DNA of 64,000 nucleotides from Bryopsis sp. KO-2023. Taxonomy: Eukaryota > Chlorophyta > Ulvophyceae > Bryopsidales > Bryopsidaceae. Positions 46,901-59,100 of the stretch are shown piece after piece (the first letter of the stretch is position 1; each line of letters opens with the position of its first letter). The notes under the pieces were generated by a model, which worked only from the letters and a program-made list of their open reading frames with translations, was not told the origin of the DNA and made no database searches. The translations under genes and the position numbers were made by a program. The stretch covers positions 1,860,001 to 1,924,000 of the forward strand of contig BSYQ01000011.1 of assembly GCA_030272585.1 (NCBI GenBank), in the 5' to 3' direction.

Positions 46901-49900
46901 TTGGGGGCATGATTGTCATTTTCCTCACCCTGTTGTGGATTTCAGATGCTTCCTGGGGAAGGAGTTTGCTCCAGTATGGATATGATATCGGAACAACTGA
47001 CGATATCTATTCCACCCCGTACTCCAATTTTGAGGACACACCACCAGTCACGGAGGATGCAACACCTGCCTTGCCAGACGAGACAGGAGGAGGATACGAA
47101 TACTATGTGACGTACGCGGACCCCAACACTGGATCTGCCGGCGGCGCACCCGCCGCACCTGCTGCACCTGGTGCTCCCGGAGTTCCTGGAGCTCCTGCAG
47201 TTGCATCTCCAGACCTCTTTATCGGAAATCTTGACGAGGTATGAGCCATTCTGTGCAATTTGCGGCTGAGTTGGTCAGCGTACAGTAAACCGGGTTGCGG
47301 CCTTCTGATGATTCTCCCCGTGACCAGGTTTGACATCGGTTTCGGTTCGGTTCAGGTTCGGAACCTCACGACGGGTTCAATTCTGCGCAATGTCGATACA
47401 GCTGTGGAGATCACGTCTATCGTGCAGTTGGGTATGCTGACGGTCATCGCGTATGTCGGAGAACTGCTGTTGGAGTTGGGAGCGTTGCAGACCGCTGGTT
47501 TGATCCTCATTCAGGTGCGTACTTCTCCCTCTCGGTTTCCTACCTGTTGAGCGCTGGAACTGAGCGTTATCTATTGTACCCTGTCATATTGACACCTCGA
47601 ATTCGATGCAGGTGTTGTCTGGGTCCCTGGCTTTCTTCATTTTCAAGCAGCAGACCGACGCAGCGGCGTTCGTGGAAGATATGAGCTATGGAGGAGCCCG
47701 TTACGTGGGAACGGGTCGTGAGTTTGCGTTGATGCACAATCCCTTCGTGATGCTCTACGCGCGTTACGGCCGGACTCACTTCTACTTTGCAATGAAGCTC
47801 ATTCTCCTTTGTATCATGCTCCTTGTGCTGGATGTGCCCGGGTACGGATCCGCCACGTTCGGTTCATGGATGGTGGCGTTGTCCCTGATCTTCGCACCCT
47901 TCTGGTTCAATCCCGTTCAGTTCGTTATGGCCCAGACCAAGGCTGACTACAAGCAATGGATAAGATGGATGCAGGTGAGAATTTGACGAAGGATGTGTGT
48001 TGTGCCTCACTCGACTGATTCTGCGCAATGATCCCTGCCACTCGGTCGTTTTTGTGTGTTGTTTTGTTGGTCATATCTTGAATCCATCGGCTGCGTGCCA
48101 CGCTGTTGCGCTTTGCAGGGTGAGGAAGTTGATCCCGACAGCAAGACCACCTGGTTCACTTGGCACGACAAGAGTATGGCGAAAATCAGAAACGAGAACT
48201 CCAACATCACTGATCACTGGCAAAATGCGCTGAGGAGTCTTCTGTGGGAGTTGCTGCTGTCCGGTCCCTTGGCCGCCGCCGCGATTTCTCAGATCCGCGT
48301 GGATGAGGATGTCAGGCTTATCGAAGACTTGGAAGACGAAATCCGGTGAGTCAGCCGTCGTCTGCACCCTCGGTTTCGCATGACGTTCAATCGTGGCGTT
48401 TCGGGACCAGGCCAACGCAGCGTCGCTCCGACAAACCTCGCAAGCACGAGCGGTTGGAAGGGGGCCGTTTCGTTTCCAGATATCCCACAGGTTGAGTGGG
48501 TGTTCGGTGTTTTGATTTTTTTTTTTTTTCTGTTGTTTACAGAGATAGGGAAAGGATTCTTGCACGGGTGCAGCTGCCACGTGAGGAAACTGACAAGCAA
48601 AGGAAGGAGGTCTTGATTTTGAGGGCACAGCTTCAGCAAGCAAAGGATGACGAGCTTGGGTTGGCAGCATCGAATTCGCCTGAAAAATTCGAAAAGTGGG
48701 TTCCCTTATTTGGCCACAGCATAACATCATTGCTTTTTTGAAAATTCATTCATTGGACGCCCCAAAGGAGAAGAAATTGCAAACCCAAGTGCAAGCTGTC
48801 TGCATTTCCCCCTTTTTGGTTATGTACACTCGATTACAGAAGCATTAGTCATGCATTATGTGTTGTAAGAAGCAGCCCAGCGCTCGAGATCCTTTTTTTT
48901 TTCTTTCGGCTGGAGGCTTGTCTTTGCTGCTTGCACGCAGGTGGTTTTACGTCACGGCGCCCATTGCATTGGTCGGACTGTTGTGCTTTTTGATTTTCGT
49001 GAAGACGAAAAAGAGTGGCCATTTGAAATTTTCTCGAGTTGTGAGGGTCTTGTCGGGTGTTGCTTTCCTTATCGTGTCGGTGGCTCTTGCCAATACGTTC
49101 CTGGAGACGTTCAATGGGGCGAACGGGTGGAGGAATCTCCTTCTCATTTATTATGCCAATTTCAACCTCATCAGCATTTTGATCCAGGTAATTGTTTTTT
49201 GCCCCTGATGCTGGAACCGTACATGTGGGCATACATGTATATATGCATTTGTGATGGAATTTCTCCACGTTTTCTTTTTGGCTTTCGCAGACTTTCGTTG
49301 AGAAATATATATCGAGATATTTGGATGTATAGATGCATACACATATATTCAAACAGGGAGATGGGCAGTCAAGAAACATCTGCATTGCTTGCTTGCTCAT
49401 TGTTTTAGTTGGGGACTGCAAGTCTTTTTTACATTTTCTTGTGGAAGTTTTTTTTTTTTGGGGGGGGGGGGTGCCTGTATTTATGTTTTTTGAGATGAAT
49501 CAAGAATTTTCATGAAATCATACATCAAGGGTTTTCGTGGAAAATTCAAATTTTTCTCCATCCACACATGAAGAATCTTTTTTTGCTTTCTTTTCCTTCT
49601 TTCAACTTTGTCATTTCATAAAAAATTCGTTTCTTTAAATGCCTGTACGCAGATCATGATTCACTGCTTCCATGATCACGTTTCCTTGCGCCATGCCGTA
49701 GACAAGGTCTTCCACATCGTTGATTACCTGATCGGGATTTTCCTGTTCATGATTCTCTTCATTCTGTCTTTCACTCGCTTCTTTGCGATCATCCAAAACA
49801 CCCTGCTGTACAGCGTCTCTGTCGCGAGGTCCATTCAAAACAAAGAATTGGTGGAGACGATCGGAATCGAGCGTGTGGGAAAAGCTAGGGAAGACAACGA

Positions 49901-51244
49901 TGGTGTGTGTCGGGAGGAGGGTTGAGCTGGACTCGACCTCTGAAGCAACCTCTGGCAATATGAAAAATAATAAATAAATTTGTTTTTTCTTGATGTGTTT
50001 GTTTGTGTTTTGTGATGTGAAAGCTAAACTAGTCAGCAGTTTGGTTTTAGCAGACAAAATTAATAATGACTAACTTAGCATCGTGATGATATATGTATGC
50101 TTTTTGCGGGGGTGTATGTTTCGACACGTCCGATACCCTCTGGTGGTTTTTGTTTTTTGTGTTTTTGTTTTTGTGTTTTTTTTGGGGGGGGGATTGTTTG
50201 GTAGTTATGTTTTCAGTGTTTTTTGTGAATATGGGGAAGTGCGAGTGTTTGAGTCTTCGATTGTTTTCTCTCGTGATTTGTAATTGTAAATACGTTGGCG
50301 ATCAGCCCTCTTTTTTCTCGCTTTTACCTGTTTATCCTTTCCTCCCGTCTTTCCCATTCTCCTGTTCATTTTTTTTCTATTCTCCATTTCGTTAACCTAG
50401 GGGTTTAAAATAAAAAAATGCAGGCTTTCTTCTTTTTTTTTTATTTCGCTTGAATGAATGAATGAATGTCGCTCGGGGAATAAATTCTTTTTTTTTTCTT
50501 TTTTTTTCCTTCCCTATCTATTCCCTTCGAAATGGAATAGATGATGGAGACCACAATGCATCCGTGGGCGTTAGATTGCAGCAGTTGATTCATCCTGATA
50601 GAGAAGGCTCCTTCACGGGAAGTCGAGAAGGGGGTTCATCCATGCTCAGCGTCCAAAGAGAAGGCTCCTTCACAAGAGGGGACTCTTTCACCAAAATGAA
50701 GAGTGAGCACAATTATGACCCTGTGTTTCGTTTTTTTCCTTCTTCCTTTTTTTTATTTTTTTGGGGGGGAGGGGCATTTTTTGGCTTTCTGACAAATATT
50801 TTCCCTCGCCTTGGATCCCTTCTTCCCTGGACTCTCTCCCAGCATGAAAATGCGTTGATTTATTTGTACAGAAAATACGTATATATATATTTTTATATTT
50901 TTATTTTAATTTGTTTCTTCTAGATATTGAAACCTGAGATACACTCTGTACACCGTAATTTTGTTAGTTTTTTTGGTATGCTCAGCAAAATTTCGGAGCC
51001 ACCGTAAGTGGCTTCGTTTTGAGGTGGGGGGGAAGGGAAAAAGCAGATATGAAAGAAGTTGCTGAACAAATAAATTCAGAGGAAGAAACGCTTCTCTGGC
51101 GATGAGTTTGTGAGTTCATCTTTCTTTATTTTGACCCACAGTGCCTGTTTTTCCCCTGTGTATTTAGGAAAGCTGTCAGGGGAGCTCTCCCCTACAAGCA
51201 TGTCCAAAGCACACTCGCTTCCAAGTCCAGACCATCCCTTGTAA
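37129..51244 (+). CDS. CALS: Callose synthase / (1,3)-beta-glucan synthase, 33 exons
   Basis: Plasma-membrane glucosyltransferase of family GT48 that polymerises UDP-glucose into (1,3)-beta-glucan. Exons: 37129-37242, 37573-37635, 37749-37796, 37826-37928, 38027-38361, 38505-38738, 38927-39118, 39322-39474, 39755-39970, 40291-40637, 40974-41181, 41443-41705, 41878-42060, 42287-42494, 42826-43007, 43247-43380, 43483-43617, 43840-44156, 44304-44603, 44850-45073, 45245-45465, 45695-45940, 46094-46342, 46476-46817, 46946-47238, 47356-47514, 47612-47974, 48119-48345, 48543-48695, 48941-49187, 49653-49902, 50541-50702, 51168-51244. Total 6948 bases, 2315 residues. FKS1 domain 1: YLCIWSESANLRYMPELVWF. 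Catalytic domain, from ~residue 1240: ASNRGQLLSRTVKGMMVYEK, GEGKPENQNH, TIDMNQDNFLLEALKMRNLL, FHYGHPDVWDKLWVMTRGGI, SEDVFGGFNAGLRGG and ELYRLATRTDFFRMMSIYYS; membrane spans flank it on both sides. Odd insertions are an Ala/Pro/Gly-rich loop (~1745-1762), a coil (~2025-2070) and a Ser-rich tail. Plant enzymes are ~1950 residues. Confidence 0.93.
40925..40963. repeat. (TG)n microsatellite at the callose synthase exon 11 acceptor
   Basis: About 19 TG units end 10 bases before the acceptor CAG at 40971-40973. The intron therefore has a (TG)n tract in place of the usual T-rich polypyrimidine tract. Confidence 0.92.
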
Positions 51245-54200
51245 CGAGACGGGGGAAAGGAGCAAGTTGAAAAAGAAAGAAAAAGAAGAGGATATTAAGG
51301 GGGAAAAGAAGAAAATAGAATTATTTGCCAAAAAATACGCTTCGCAGGATGCATAGGTTGTTGGTTTTTTTTCTTTACCTTATTTTTTTTTCCTCGTTTT
51401 GACCAATTTGGCGGTTCAAGTGATTACTAAAAAACAGTACTTTTCAGAACTCTATTTTTCGTTGACGGACAATCAAGATCCTGGGAAGAGGTTGGGAAAG
51501 AGGGGGGGGGGGTTTGGGTGAAAAATGAGGGGAGGGGGTTGCGAGGTTATTTTGAAGGGAAAAGAGATCAAACAATTTGACTCGGGTGAAAAGGGATAAG
51601 GTGTGTGTGTGTGTGTAAAATTTGATTGAGAAATAATATACCCCGTTCTTTTCGGTGAAAGGAAAACAATATAGGGAAAGAGTCGGGGTTTTTTACCAAA
51701 AAAAAATGGGATTACTTTCTATTCCTTTTTCTTTCTTTCTTTCTTTTTTTTTTGACCTTTTTTTTTTCTTTTTTCGGTTAATGTTTGGAAAAAAAAAGGA
51801 AAGGGGGTTTGTTCGAGTTAAGAAAAGAAGAGAAAGAAAGGATTTAAGAAAGAAAAAAATATATATATATACATATGCAAGTCGAGACGCTAGAGGAGGG
51901 GGAAAATCGAAGTGATGAAAAAGAAAATTGTTTGCTTGTTTGTATAGCGTTTTGCTTACACGGAAAAAAAAAAAGAAAATATCGCTCCTCGTGTTGTTTT
52001 TTTTTGTTTTCTTTGTTTTTTTTTAGTATTGACGGGGAAAAAAAAATAGTGGGCCGGAGGGGATATTTGACAAACACATAAATTAGTATGTGTGTAAGTG
52101 TATTTAAAACGGAGATTTTTGTTTTGAGGATGAAATTTGACCGAGGGTTTTAAAAAAAGAACATACAAAGAGAGGGTGTTTTTATTTTTCGGCGTGAATG
52201 TCCTTTGTCATATAAACTATAATTTCTTTTTCTTTGGCAACGACAAAAAGCCAAGAGATAATCAATCGGGGGTGAAAATAGGATATCAAATTGTACTTTG
52301 TTTTTTTTTTCTTTCTCATTTTCTATTGCTTTTTTTTTTGTTGAAATTTTAGGGGATGTGTCGGTTTGGGGTTAGTTTGGGGGATAAGAAAGGATCGTGT
52401 GAAAAAGGGAAAAAGAAAAAAAAGAGGAAAAGAGTGAAGAGAGACGAACAAGAACAAGAACAGAAGAAAAAAGGGGAAAGAAGAAAAAGAGATTCTCGAA
52501 AAAAATGGAGGGGGGGAGAGAGAGAGGGAGGAAGGGATGTGGAGTTAGGGGTGAGGAGAAATTTTTGCATCAAGACCCAAAATATGGAAATTCAATACTT
52601 GGGGGGGGGGGACATGGACGAAAGAAAAAGAACTTATTAAGATGTATAGAAAAGGGGCCAACAAAAAAAAAGGGAAAAAAGCAACAATGCGGAAAGAATG
52701 TGTGGAAAACACACACAAGAAAGGAGAAAGGGAAAAAAAACAGGGATCAGGAAAAAGGAAGGGAAAAAAAACTCTTCGTTTGGAAAGGGTAAAAAAACCC
52801 AAAAAAGTTGAATGAAGGGGAGATGTTTTGATATCTCTTTCTGCCCTTCTCTTTTCTATAGGAGGGACTTTTTTTTGTTTTATTTTGCACGGTTGTTTAG
52901 GGTTTTGGAAAATGCACACACACACACCTACCCCTTCTTCATTCCTTTTCTCCCTTTGTGCATAACTCTCTCTCTCTTCCTCTCAGCATTTTTCTTTTTC
53001 CTTTTCCTTTTCCTGTTTTTTTTTTTTGGAAAGGAAGGATGAATATATTCTGCACTTTATGATAAAAATATATATCTATATATATATATTTATGTATACA
53101 TATATATTTGTCGAAATGTCAAGGACTTTCGGATTGTGTTTAGATCAGAAGAAGGGGGGAAAATCAAACAAACAAGTAAAAAAAAAAGGGAAAGAAATGG
53201 AATTGATGTGGGGGCGAAACGTCAATACATCAAGCATTGATTTTAAAAAATGGTGATCGCGTGATTAAAAGAAAAAAGAAAGAAAGAAAACAAAATGCCT
53301 CCGTGGATTGTCTTTGGTTGAAAATTTCGAGGTTGGGGGAGGGGAGGGAGGTTGTGTTTCTCTTCTTTGTGTTCACCTGATTGGGATGGGGATTCCATGT
53401 GTTATCTATTGTTTATGGCATTTTCAGGGTTTTGTGGTGTTGTTTTGAAAGATGAGGGGGGGGGGGGAAGGGTTCGAGGGGGGGTCAAACAATACATATA
53501 TGATTATCATTTTAAATCCTTTCTTTATTCGGTGCACTTTGAAGGAAAGGATTGGGGCTGGGAAGAAGAAATACATAAACTTATTTGTATTTCCTCCCCC
53601 CCCCCAAAAAATTTTGCTGAAGGGATGAAGCGTTCTGGCCGTCATAAAAAGATAAACAGATTATCAAGGGGGGGGGAAGCGAAAGGGTTCTTTTTTTGTC
53701 GCTGGATGGGCGGTGAGAAAATAAATTGGAGGAAAAAAAATACAGGAACGAAAACTGAATCCCCCTGAAAACAAATGTACGCAGCATTGCAGCCCATGGT
53801 GTAATCGATCACCACCCGGTTGTAAATTGAATTCTTTTTCTGAAATAATTAAAAAAAAAGGCAAAATGCTTGTTACTGTTTTTTGTCTTGTGTCCAGCAA
53901 CGGTGTTGAGAACTAATGACCTTGAACTTTCCAATGGATAAATCTGCCCTCCCTCCCTCCCTCCTTCCCTTTCCATACTCAAGTTGTAGCATACAAGTGG
54001 TGAGGTGGTGTCTGGAAATCCCTGGACCTGCACCAGATCAACCAGCTTGCCGTTGGCAAAACAGCCCCTCCATAATATGTAGATATATGTACAACCGAAG
54101 GATTAAAAACGAAGTCAGTGGAGGGGTTCACTTAGGGTTTCTGTTTTGCCACATATTTTCCTCCTTGCATTTCAGGCTGATAAATAAGTGTATCTCCTTC

Positions 54201-54424
54201 TTGATTTTTTTTCAATAATTCCCCTCCCCCCTTGCTTTCCAATTTCTTACTTGGCGTTCAAATTTCTGCTCTGAATCCCCTCTGGGAGGACGCCCTCCCC
54301 CATCCATAAAAAAAAGAAAAAAACTGTGGAAGGGTGGGGGCTGTAGAAGATAGGTGGAGGTTGGTTATATAATGGAAAGATTATGATCAGGAATGGGTGG
54401 CAGTACGACCTAGTTGGAGTGTGG
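51245..54424. other. Long low-complexity spacer
   Basis: 3' flank of callose synthase followed by about 3 kb of A-, G- and T-run-rich sequence (for example GA/AAG-rich 52380-52760, TA-rich 53065-53110, G runs at 51505, 52602 and 53457). The many Lys- or Phe-rich open frames are artefacts of composition. Nothing gene-like is supported. Confidence 0.55.
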
Positions 54425-54796
54425 TTACAGGTAGCGGTACGTGTTGAAAGGTATTTGGGGCGTCGGAACGGAGGTGTAAGATGAAGGCTGTAAGTCCCTT
54501 TCGGGCGTTCCCAAGAGTGTTCTTTGTGTGTTCAGGGTTGCCCTTCGAGGCTTCCCTTGGGTGATGGAGGACCCTAAACTTCCAAAGTGTGTCTCATCTC
54601 TACAGGGGCCACTAACCGAACACACTACCACGCACACATTACACGCACGCACACACACACACACGCCAGGGATAAAGGGGGATCTTCCTTCTAGAACGCC
54701 TTTTCGAATACGGCATTGCAGAAGCAAGAATCGCTTTCTCTCTTCATGAACAACCCAATTATGCTCATATAATTCCACCACTTGACACAATACCAT
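54425..54796 (-). CDS. Doubtful minus-strand terminal exon
   Basis: The minus strand from 54604 to 54425 follows an acceptor-like CCCCTGTAG and reads RDETHFGSLGSSITQGKPRR ... to a stop, a plausible hydrophilic C-terminus. Upstream, 54796-54665 is open in frame and could be another exon. However, part of the proposed exon (54490-54535) is a repeat also found at 55585-55632, which weakens the coding case. No family was recognised. Confidence 0.22.
   Translation of the reverse strand: MVLCQVVELYEHNWVVHEERKRFLLLQCRIRKGVLEGRSPFIPGVCVCVRACNVCVVVCSVSGPCRDETHFGSLGSSITQGKPRRATLNTQRTLLGTPERDLQPSSYTSVPTPQIPFNTYRYL
54490..54535 (+). repeat. Diverged repeat pair, copy 1
   Basis: Shares TAAGTCCCTT.cGGGC, CCCAAG.GTGT and TGTGTGTTC spacing with 55585-55632 in the same orientation. 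The match is about 45 bases with several differences and one small gap. Confidence 0.55.
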
Positions 54797-56129
54797 TTTT
54801 TTATTTTTTTTTCAATCAATCAATGATTACATGTTGCCTGAGGAGCCACAATAGCATTTATGGCCTGAATCATTCCAAAAGTGGCTGACTCCGGGACGCT
54901 TTGATCGATCCAAGGGCTTCCATCAGCATGTGGTTCCAAGGTATCGACGTGAAGCTTGTCTTGCTGACTTTTCTGGTTTCCACAGTGTTGTATTTAAAAC
55001 AATGAAAAACCTCAAGGAGTTTTTGCGCAACGTCGAGATACTTTTCTTTTTGGATGTGTTAAGTGTATGTCGACTCTGAAAGAATCATGTTGACAGTCTG
55101 GCTAGCAAATGGTCTCTAGGAGTGCGTTGGGATGGTGTCGATCTTTTTTTTTTACGGTGGCAGGAAAAAGGAACAAAGAATAGTGCACCAACACATCACA
55201 GAAGAAAACACAACTTTGGTGGTGTTGGTGGTGTTGTGGGAATAGTTTTTCCGTCTTGGAGTTTAGTGTTGGGGTTGGGCGTCGAGATACAAGGAAAATC
55301 GTACAAGGATATCTCTTCTATGTGAGCTGGTGGGAAGCAATCCTAACATTGGCTTTTTTTTCTTTCCAACCACCGTCGTCAAAATCGTTTTGCAACAAAG
55401 GGCACTGTAGAAAAGGTTAGGGGAGGAAGAGGTGGATGGTGAACCACGTGGGCTTTTGTGAGGGTTCACAGGCAGTACAAGAAGATTTGGTGTATTGGTT
55501 CAGTACACTGGTTTTCTGGAGGACAGGCAGTACTTGGAAAGGGGAAGGATAAAATGTTGTGGAAGAAACGATAAGATTAGTTCTTGTAAGTCCCTTCAGG
55601 GCAAAGCCCAAGTGTGTCTGTCGTGTGTTCCACCCAACTGGATCGAGTCCAGTAAGACTATTGTTACAGGCACCTCCAATCAAGGCGTCAGAAACACGTG
55701 GATGCTGGATGCTACGATCTGTTTTGGTTTTGTTGGATTGATTTGATAGGTAATGGAGTCAATTGTGGCTACCATGCGCACAATATATATATATCCCTAC
55801 ACAGGGTAAGAGTGCCTATTCTTATCTCTTTTATTATACATTTGGTGCTTTCTCTACACCAAACTGTATGGCATCCAAGGCAAAACACAAAAGGCACTGC
55901 TAGCACTGAGTGTTCTGAGGAAAGTCAAAAGCTTTTTTGGCAGTTTCGCGGGCTTCAGCTGCAAAACACTCTCAGAAGCTGAAAGCGATGGAGCCCCAGT
56001 TAGCACTAGAAAAGAAACAAAACCGACAATGGAACACCAGTCAAACGCAGGCTTAACAATAAAGAAACAAGTGTAAAAAGATCCCATAATTCACAAAACA
56101 AGCGTGTCGAGATTTTTGAACGCACAGAA
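54797..56129. other. Spacer upstream of the RAP gene
   Basis: Mixed-composition sequence. Apart from the 55585 repeat copy and a short (AT)n at ~55781-55793, I see nothing assignable. The reading frame of RAP exon 1 remains open upstream to about 56045, so part of this stretch may be coding. Confidence 0.4.
55585..55632 (+). repeat. Diverged repeat pair, copy 2
   Basis: Reads TTGTAAGTCCCTTCAGGGCA then AAGCCCAAGTGTGTCTGTCG; see copy 1 at 54490-54535. Confidence 0.55.
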
Positions 56130-59100
56130 ATGCTGTTGATGTGTCCCATTAAGAAAAATCGCTGTACGGCCATGTCGTACGCATCATTCCAGAACCATGC
56201 GATCGACGGATCAACAAAGACATCGGATTGGCTAGATGCTTTACCAGAATGCACCAGCCTCCAACGAATGCTTCGACGATTGGTTTTTCGATCGCGTTCC
56301 ACCATTTATCGTGGCGCTGTTACATGGCAAAGCGGCGGCGGTCCGATTGGGTCGAAAGAAAAAACCGTTGTCCTGGATGGATGCACCATAGATGAAATCG
56401 GTTTCGCACAATGCCGTAGGTTCGCTTCATGGAGGCAGGTGATTTCTCGAGGTGATTTTTTTTGGGGAAGGATAGGGTTGGGGGGGGGGGGGGGGTATGC
56501 ATTGATCCACCCATAATTGCTTGGTTTTCTTAGCCTTTTTTTTTGAGTTGATGCATGCTGATACAAGCTTTTAAAAAAAAGTTGGTGCTGTTGGGATGCC
56601 CAAAAAAGAAATTCATGGCTTGCTAAAAAGAGGGTGGAATTTATTTTATCTCTGTGTATATTTCCTCTTCCCATCCTTCCAATAAGGTCTGACTGTTCAT
56701 GCGTTTTTCATTTCCTTTTTTCCCCTGTTCCCTCCAAAACGGGCATTCTCAAATATCTCTAAGACAGCCTTCGTTGGGCAAGTTTGCATAATGTAAATTA
56801 ACAGTCAAATTCACATATATATCTACATATATATCTTTGTTATTTATTTTTGTGGATCCATCGGCAGGCCAAGGATGCAGCGGCGGCCAATCCTCACGAG
56901 CATTTGCTGAACCGTTTTCGAGACTTGTGCAGAGCTCTAACCCTGAAAGGCAAACGAGGGGATGTCAAAAAAGAGATTCAATTGAGGTGGGACGATGCCA
57001 CCCAATCCTTGTTGAAACAAGGCCTCGATTCCGTCGACCTCACCGCCCCCCAAATGGCTAAACTGCTCAACTACTGCAGGGAGGGCCATTACGTGAGCAA
57101 AACCCTGACTGATGGGTTGCTGAAATACGCTCTGTCAAAGCCTGATTTTGCTGATGGGTTCAAGGGCAAGCTGCTCGGAGCTACCATCAAATGTTTTGCA
57201 CAATTGAGCGGGCTCTATGGGCAAGATGCAGTCGACGAGGACAAAAACCTGGAAAGGTTTCTGGTAAATTTGGTGGATAGCGGTAAACGCCGAGGGGTTT
57301 TCGCCAGTGATTCGATGGGGGCGAGGGAGCTAGCAAATTGCATCCACACCTTGGGTCTAGTTTTTCCCAACAAGAGAAAATCGCTCAAGCAGTCGGATGA
57401 GAAACAGGCTGATGGGCCGAAACAAGGGCTACCGAATTCTGGAATCCCCATCGAGGAAAAATTGGTGGAGGCGGTGGAGGAAATGGCAGTGGAGTTCTGC
57501 GAAAAAGCCACGATGAGCTGTGAACCTCAGTTGCTAGCGAAAGCGTTGCTGGGGTGCGCTCAAATCGGGCTGACCGATCCCAAAACTGTCAAACAGCTCA
57601 CACGGGTGCTCCAATTGAATCTTGCCAATTATGGGATATACGGGGGCTACACGATTGCCCACATTCTGCAAGCTTTGCATGGTTTGGGGTCCACCAGCGA
57701 GGATTTGATTCGGTTGCTGGGGGAGCATGCGAAATTCGCCGCCCCAGACTTGACTCCAGATCAGCTGTGTGCAAACATACGTGGATTCGGACGAGTAGGG
57801 TTCGGAAGGTCGGATGTGGTGGGGACGCTGGCTAAGACTCTGTCAAAGAAGCACAACGTAATGGAGCTAACGGAGGGGCAAATCGCCAGCACAGTGAAAG
57901 CGTTGGGCTCAGTTGGCTACTCAAGTAAGGATGTCTTGCTGGCTTTTGGCGATGAAATCTTAAAAGATTACCGGATGAGTAGGACAACTCCCCACCAGCT
58001 GGGCAATATCATGTTGGGGTATGGTGGGGCTGGGTTCTACAGTTCGCTCATCATGGCCAGAGTTATGGGGGACATCGTCGAAAGATTCGAAGAATTCAAC
58101 GTGGAGGATTCGATCAATGTGGTGCATGGGCTGGGCATGGTCAGGCTGCGAATGTTGTATGATAAAATGACGGCTTCAGCGACGAAATTTCTGGAGTTGT
58201 TCGCGGAGAGGATCAAAAAGGATGGGGTGGGTGGAGTCGCAATGGGGGACTTGTGTAGGTTAGCTTGGGGGTACGGCGAAATGGGTTATATCGACAAGGA
58301 AATGATGGATGTGTTGACCGGGGGCATCGTGGAGCTGATCCGGGAGGGTGGCGACATCAGCGATAAGGATTTGACCCTCGTTCTGGAGGGGTGCGCCAAT
58401 ATCATGCATCCTTGCTCGAAGGATTTCATGGAGATCGTTCGGGAATGGGTGAGGAAACGATTGAGCCGTGCTGACGATCCTCACCTGGTCGCATCCATTC
58501 TCAGGTCCAAGGCGGTGATGGACGATTTGGTTCCCTGGGATTACGACCAGTTTTGTTTACGGCTGTTGGAGCTACAGTCCAGGGGGAGCTGTTTGAATCG
58601 ACCAATAATGGATTCCCTTGAGGACGCCACCATGCATGCGATCGTCGTTCATGAACACAACCCCAACAAGAAAATCTTGGCGCAATTGAAGGATGTCCGG
58701 GAATCGGACGTGAAAGAAGAGGTTCGATTCACACGGCTGTTGAAAAACATCGTGACTGCCATGAAAGAGATTGGTGTTCAGTACAAGGTGGGTGAAAGGA
58801 TCGAGGTTTACCCGGGGGGCAGCATTTTGGTGGATGTGTATGTGGAGGGGAAAGACCGGACGAGAATCGCCGTTCTGTGCGAGACTCAACAGCAGTACTC
58901 CATGAACGATCCTGATGGTGAATTTCAACTCATGGGCGGGGCGATTTTCAGAAAACGGCTGCTGGAAAAGCTAGGGTATCAGGTGAGTGGAAATGGAAGA
59001 CAGGAAAACGAAGCAAAAGAGCAATGGATTGATGGGAAAACCCATAGGAACGGTTCGCTCCCTCCAGCTGGGGGTTGAATCGGGCGACGGTTTCCTGTCG

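Noticed and set aside
48071..48730. 219-codon minus-strand ORF
   Set aside because: Antisense to callose synthase exons 28-29.
51655..53256. Lys-rich and Phe-rich ORFs downstream of callose synthase
   Set aside because: Pure products of A- and T-run-rich spacer DNA.
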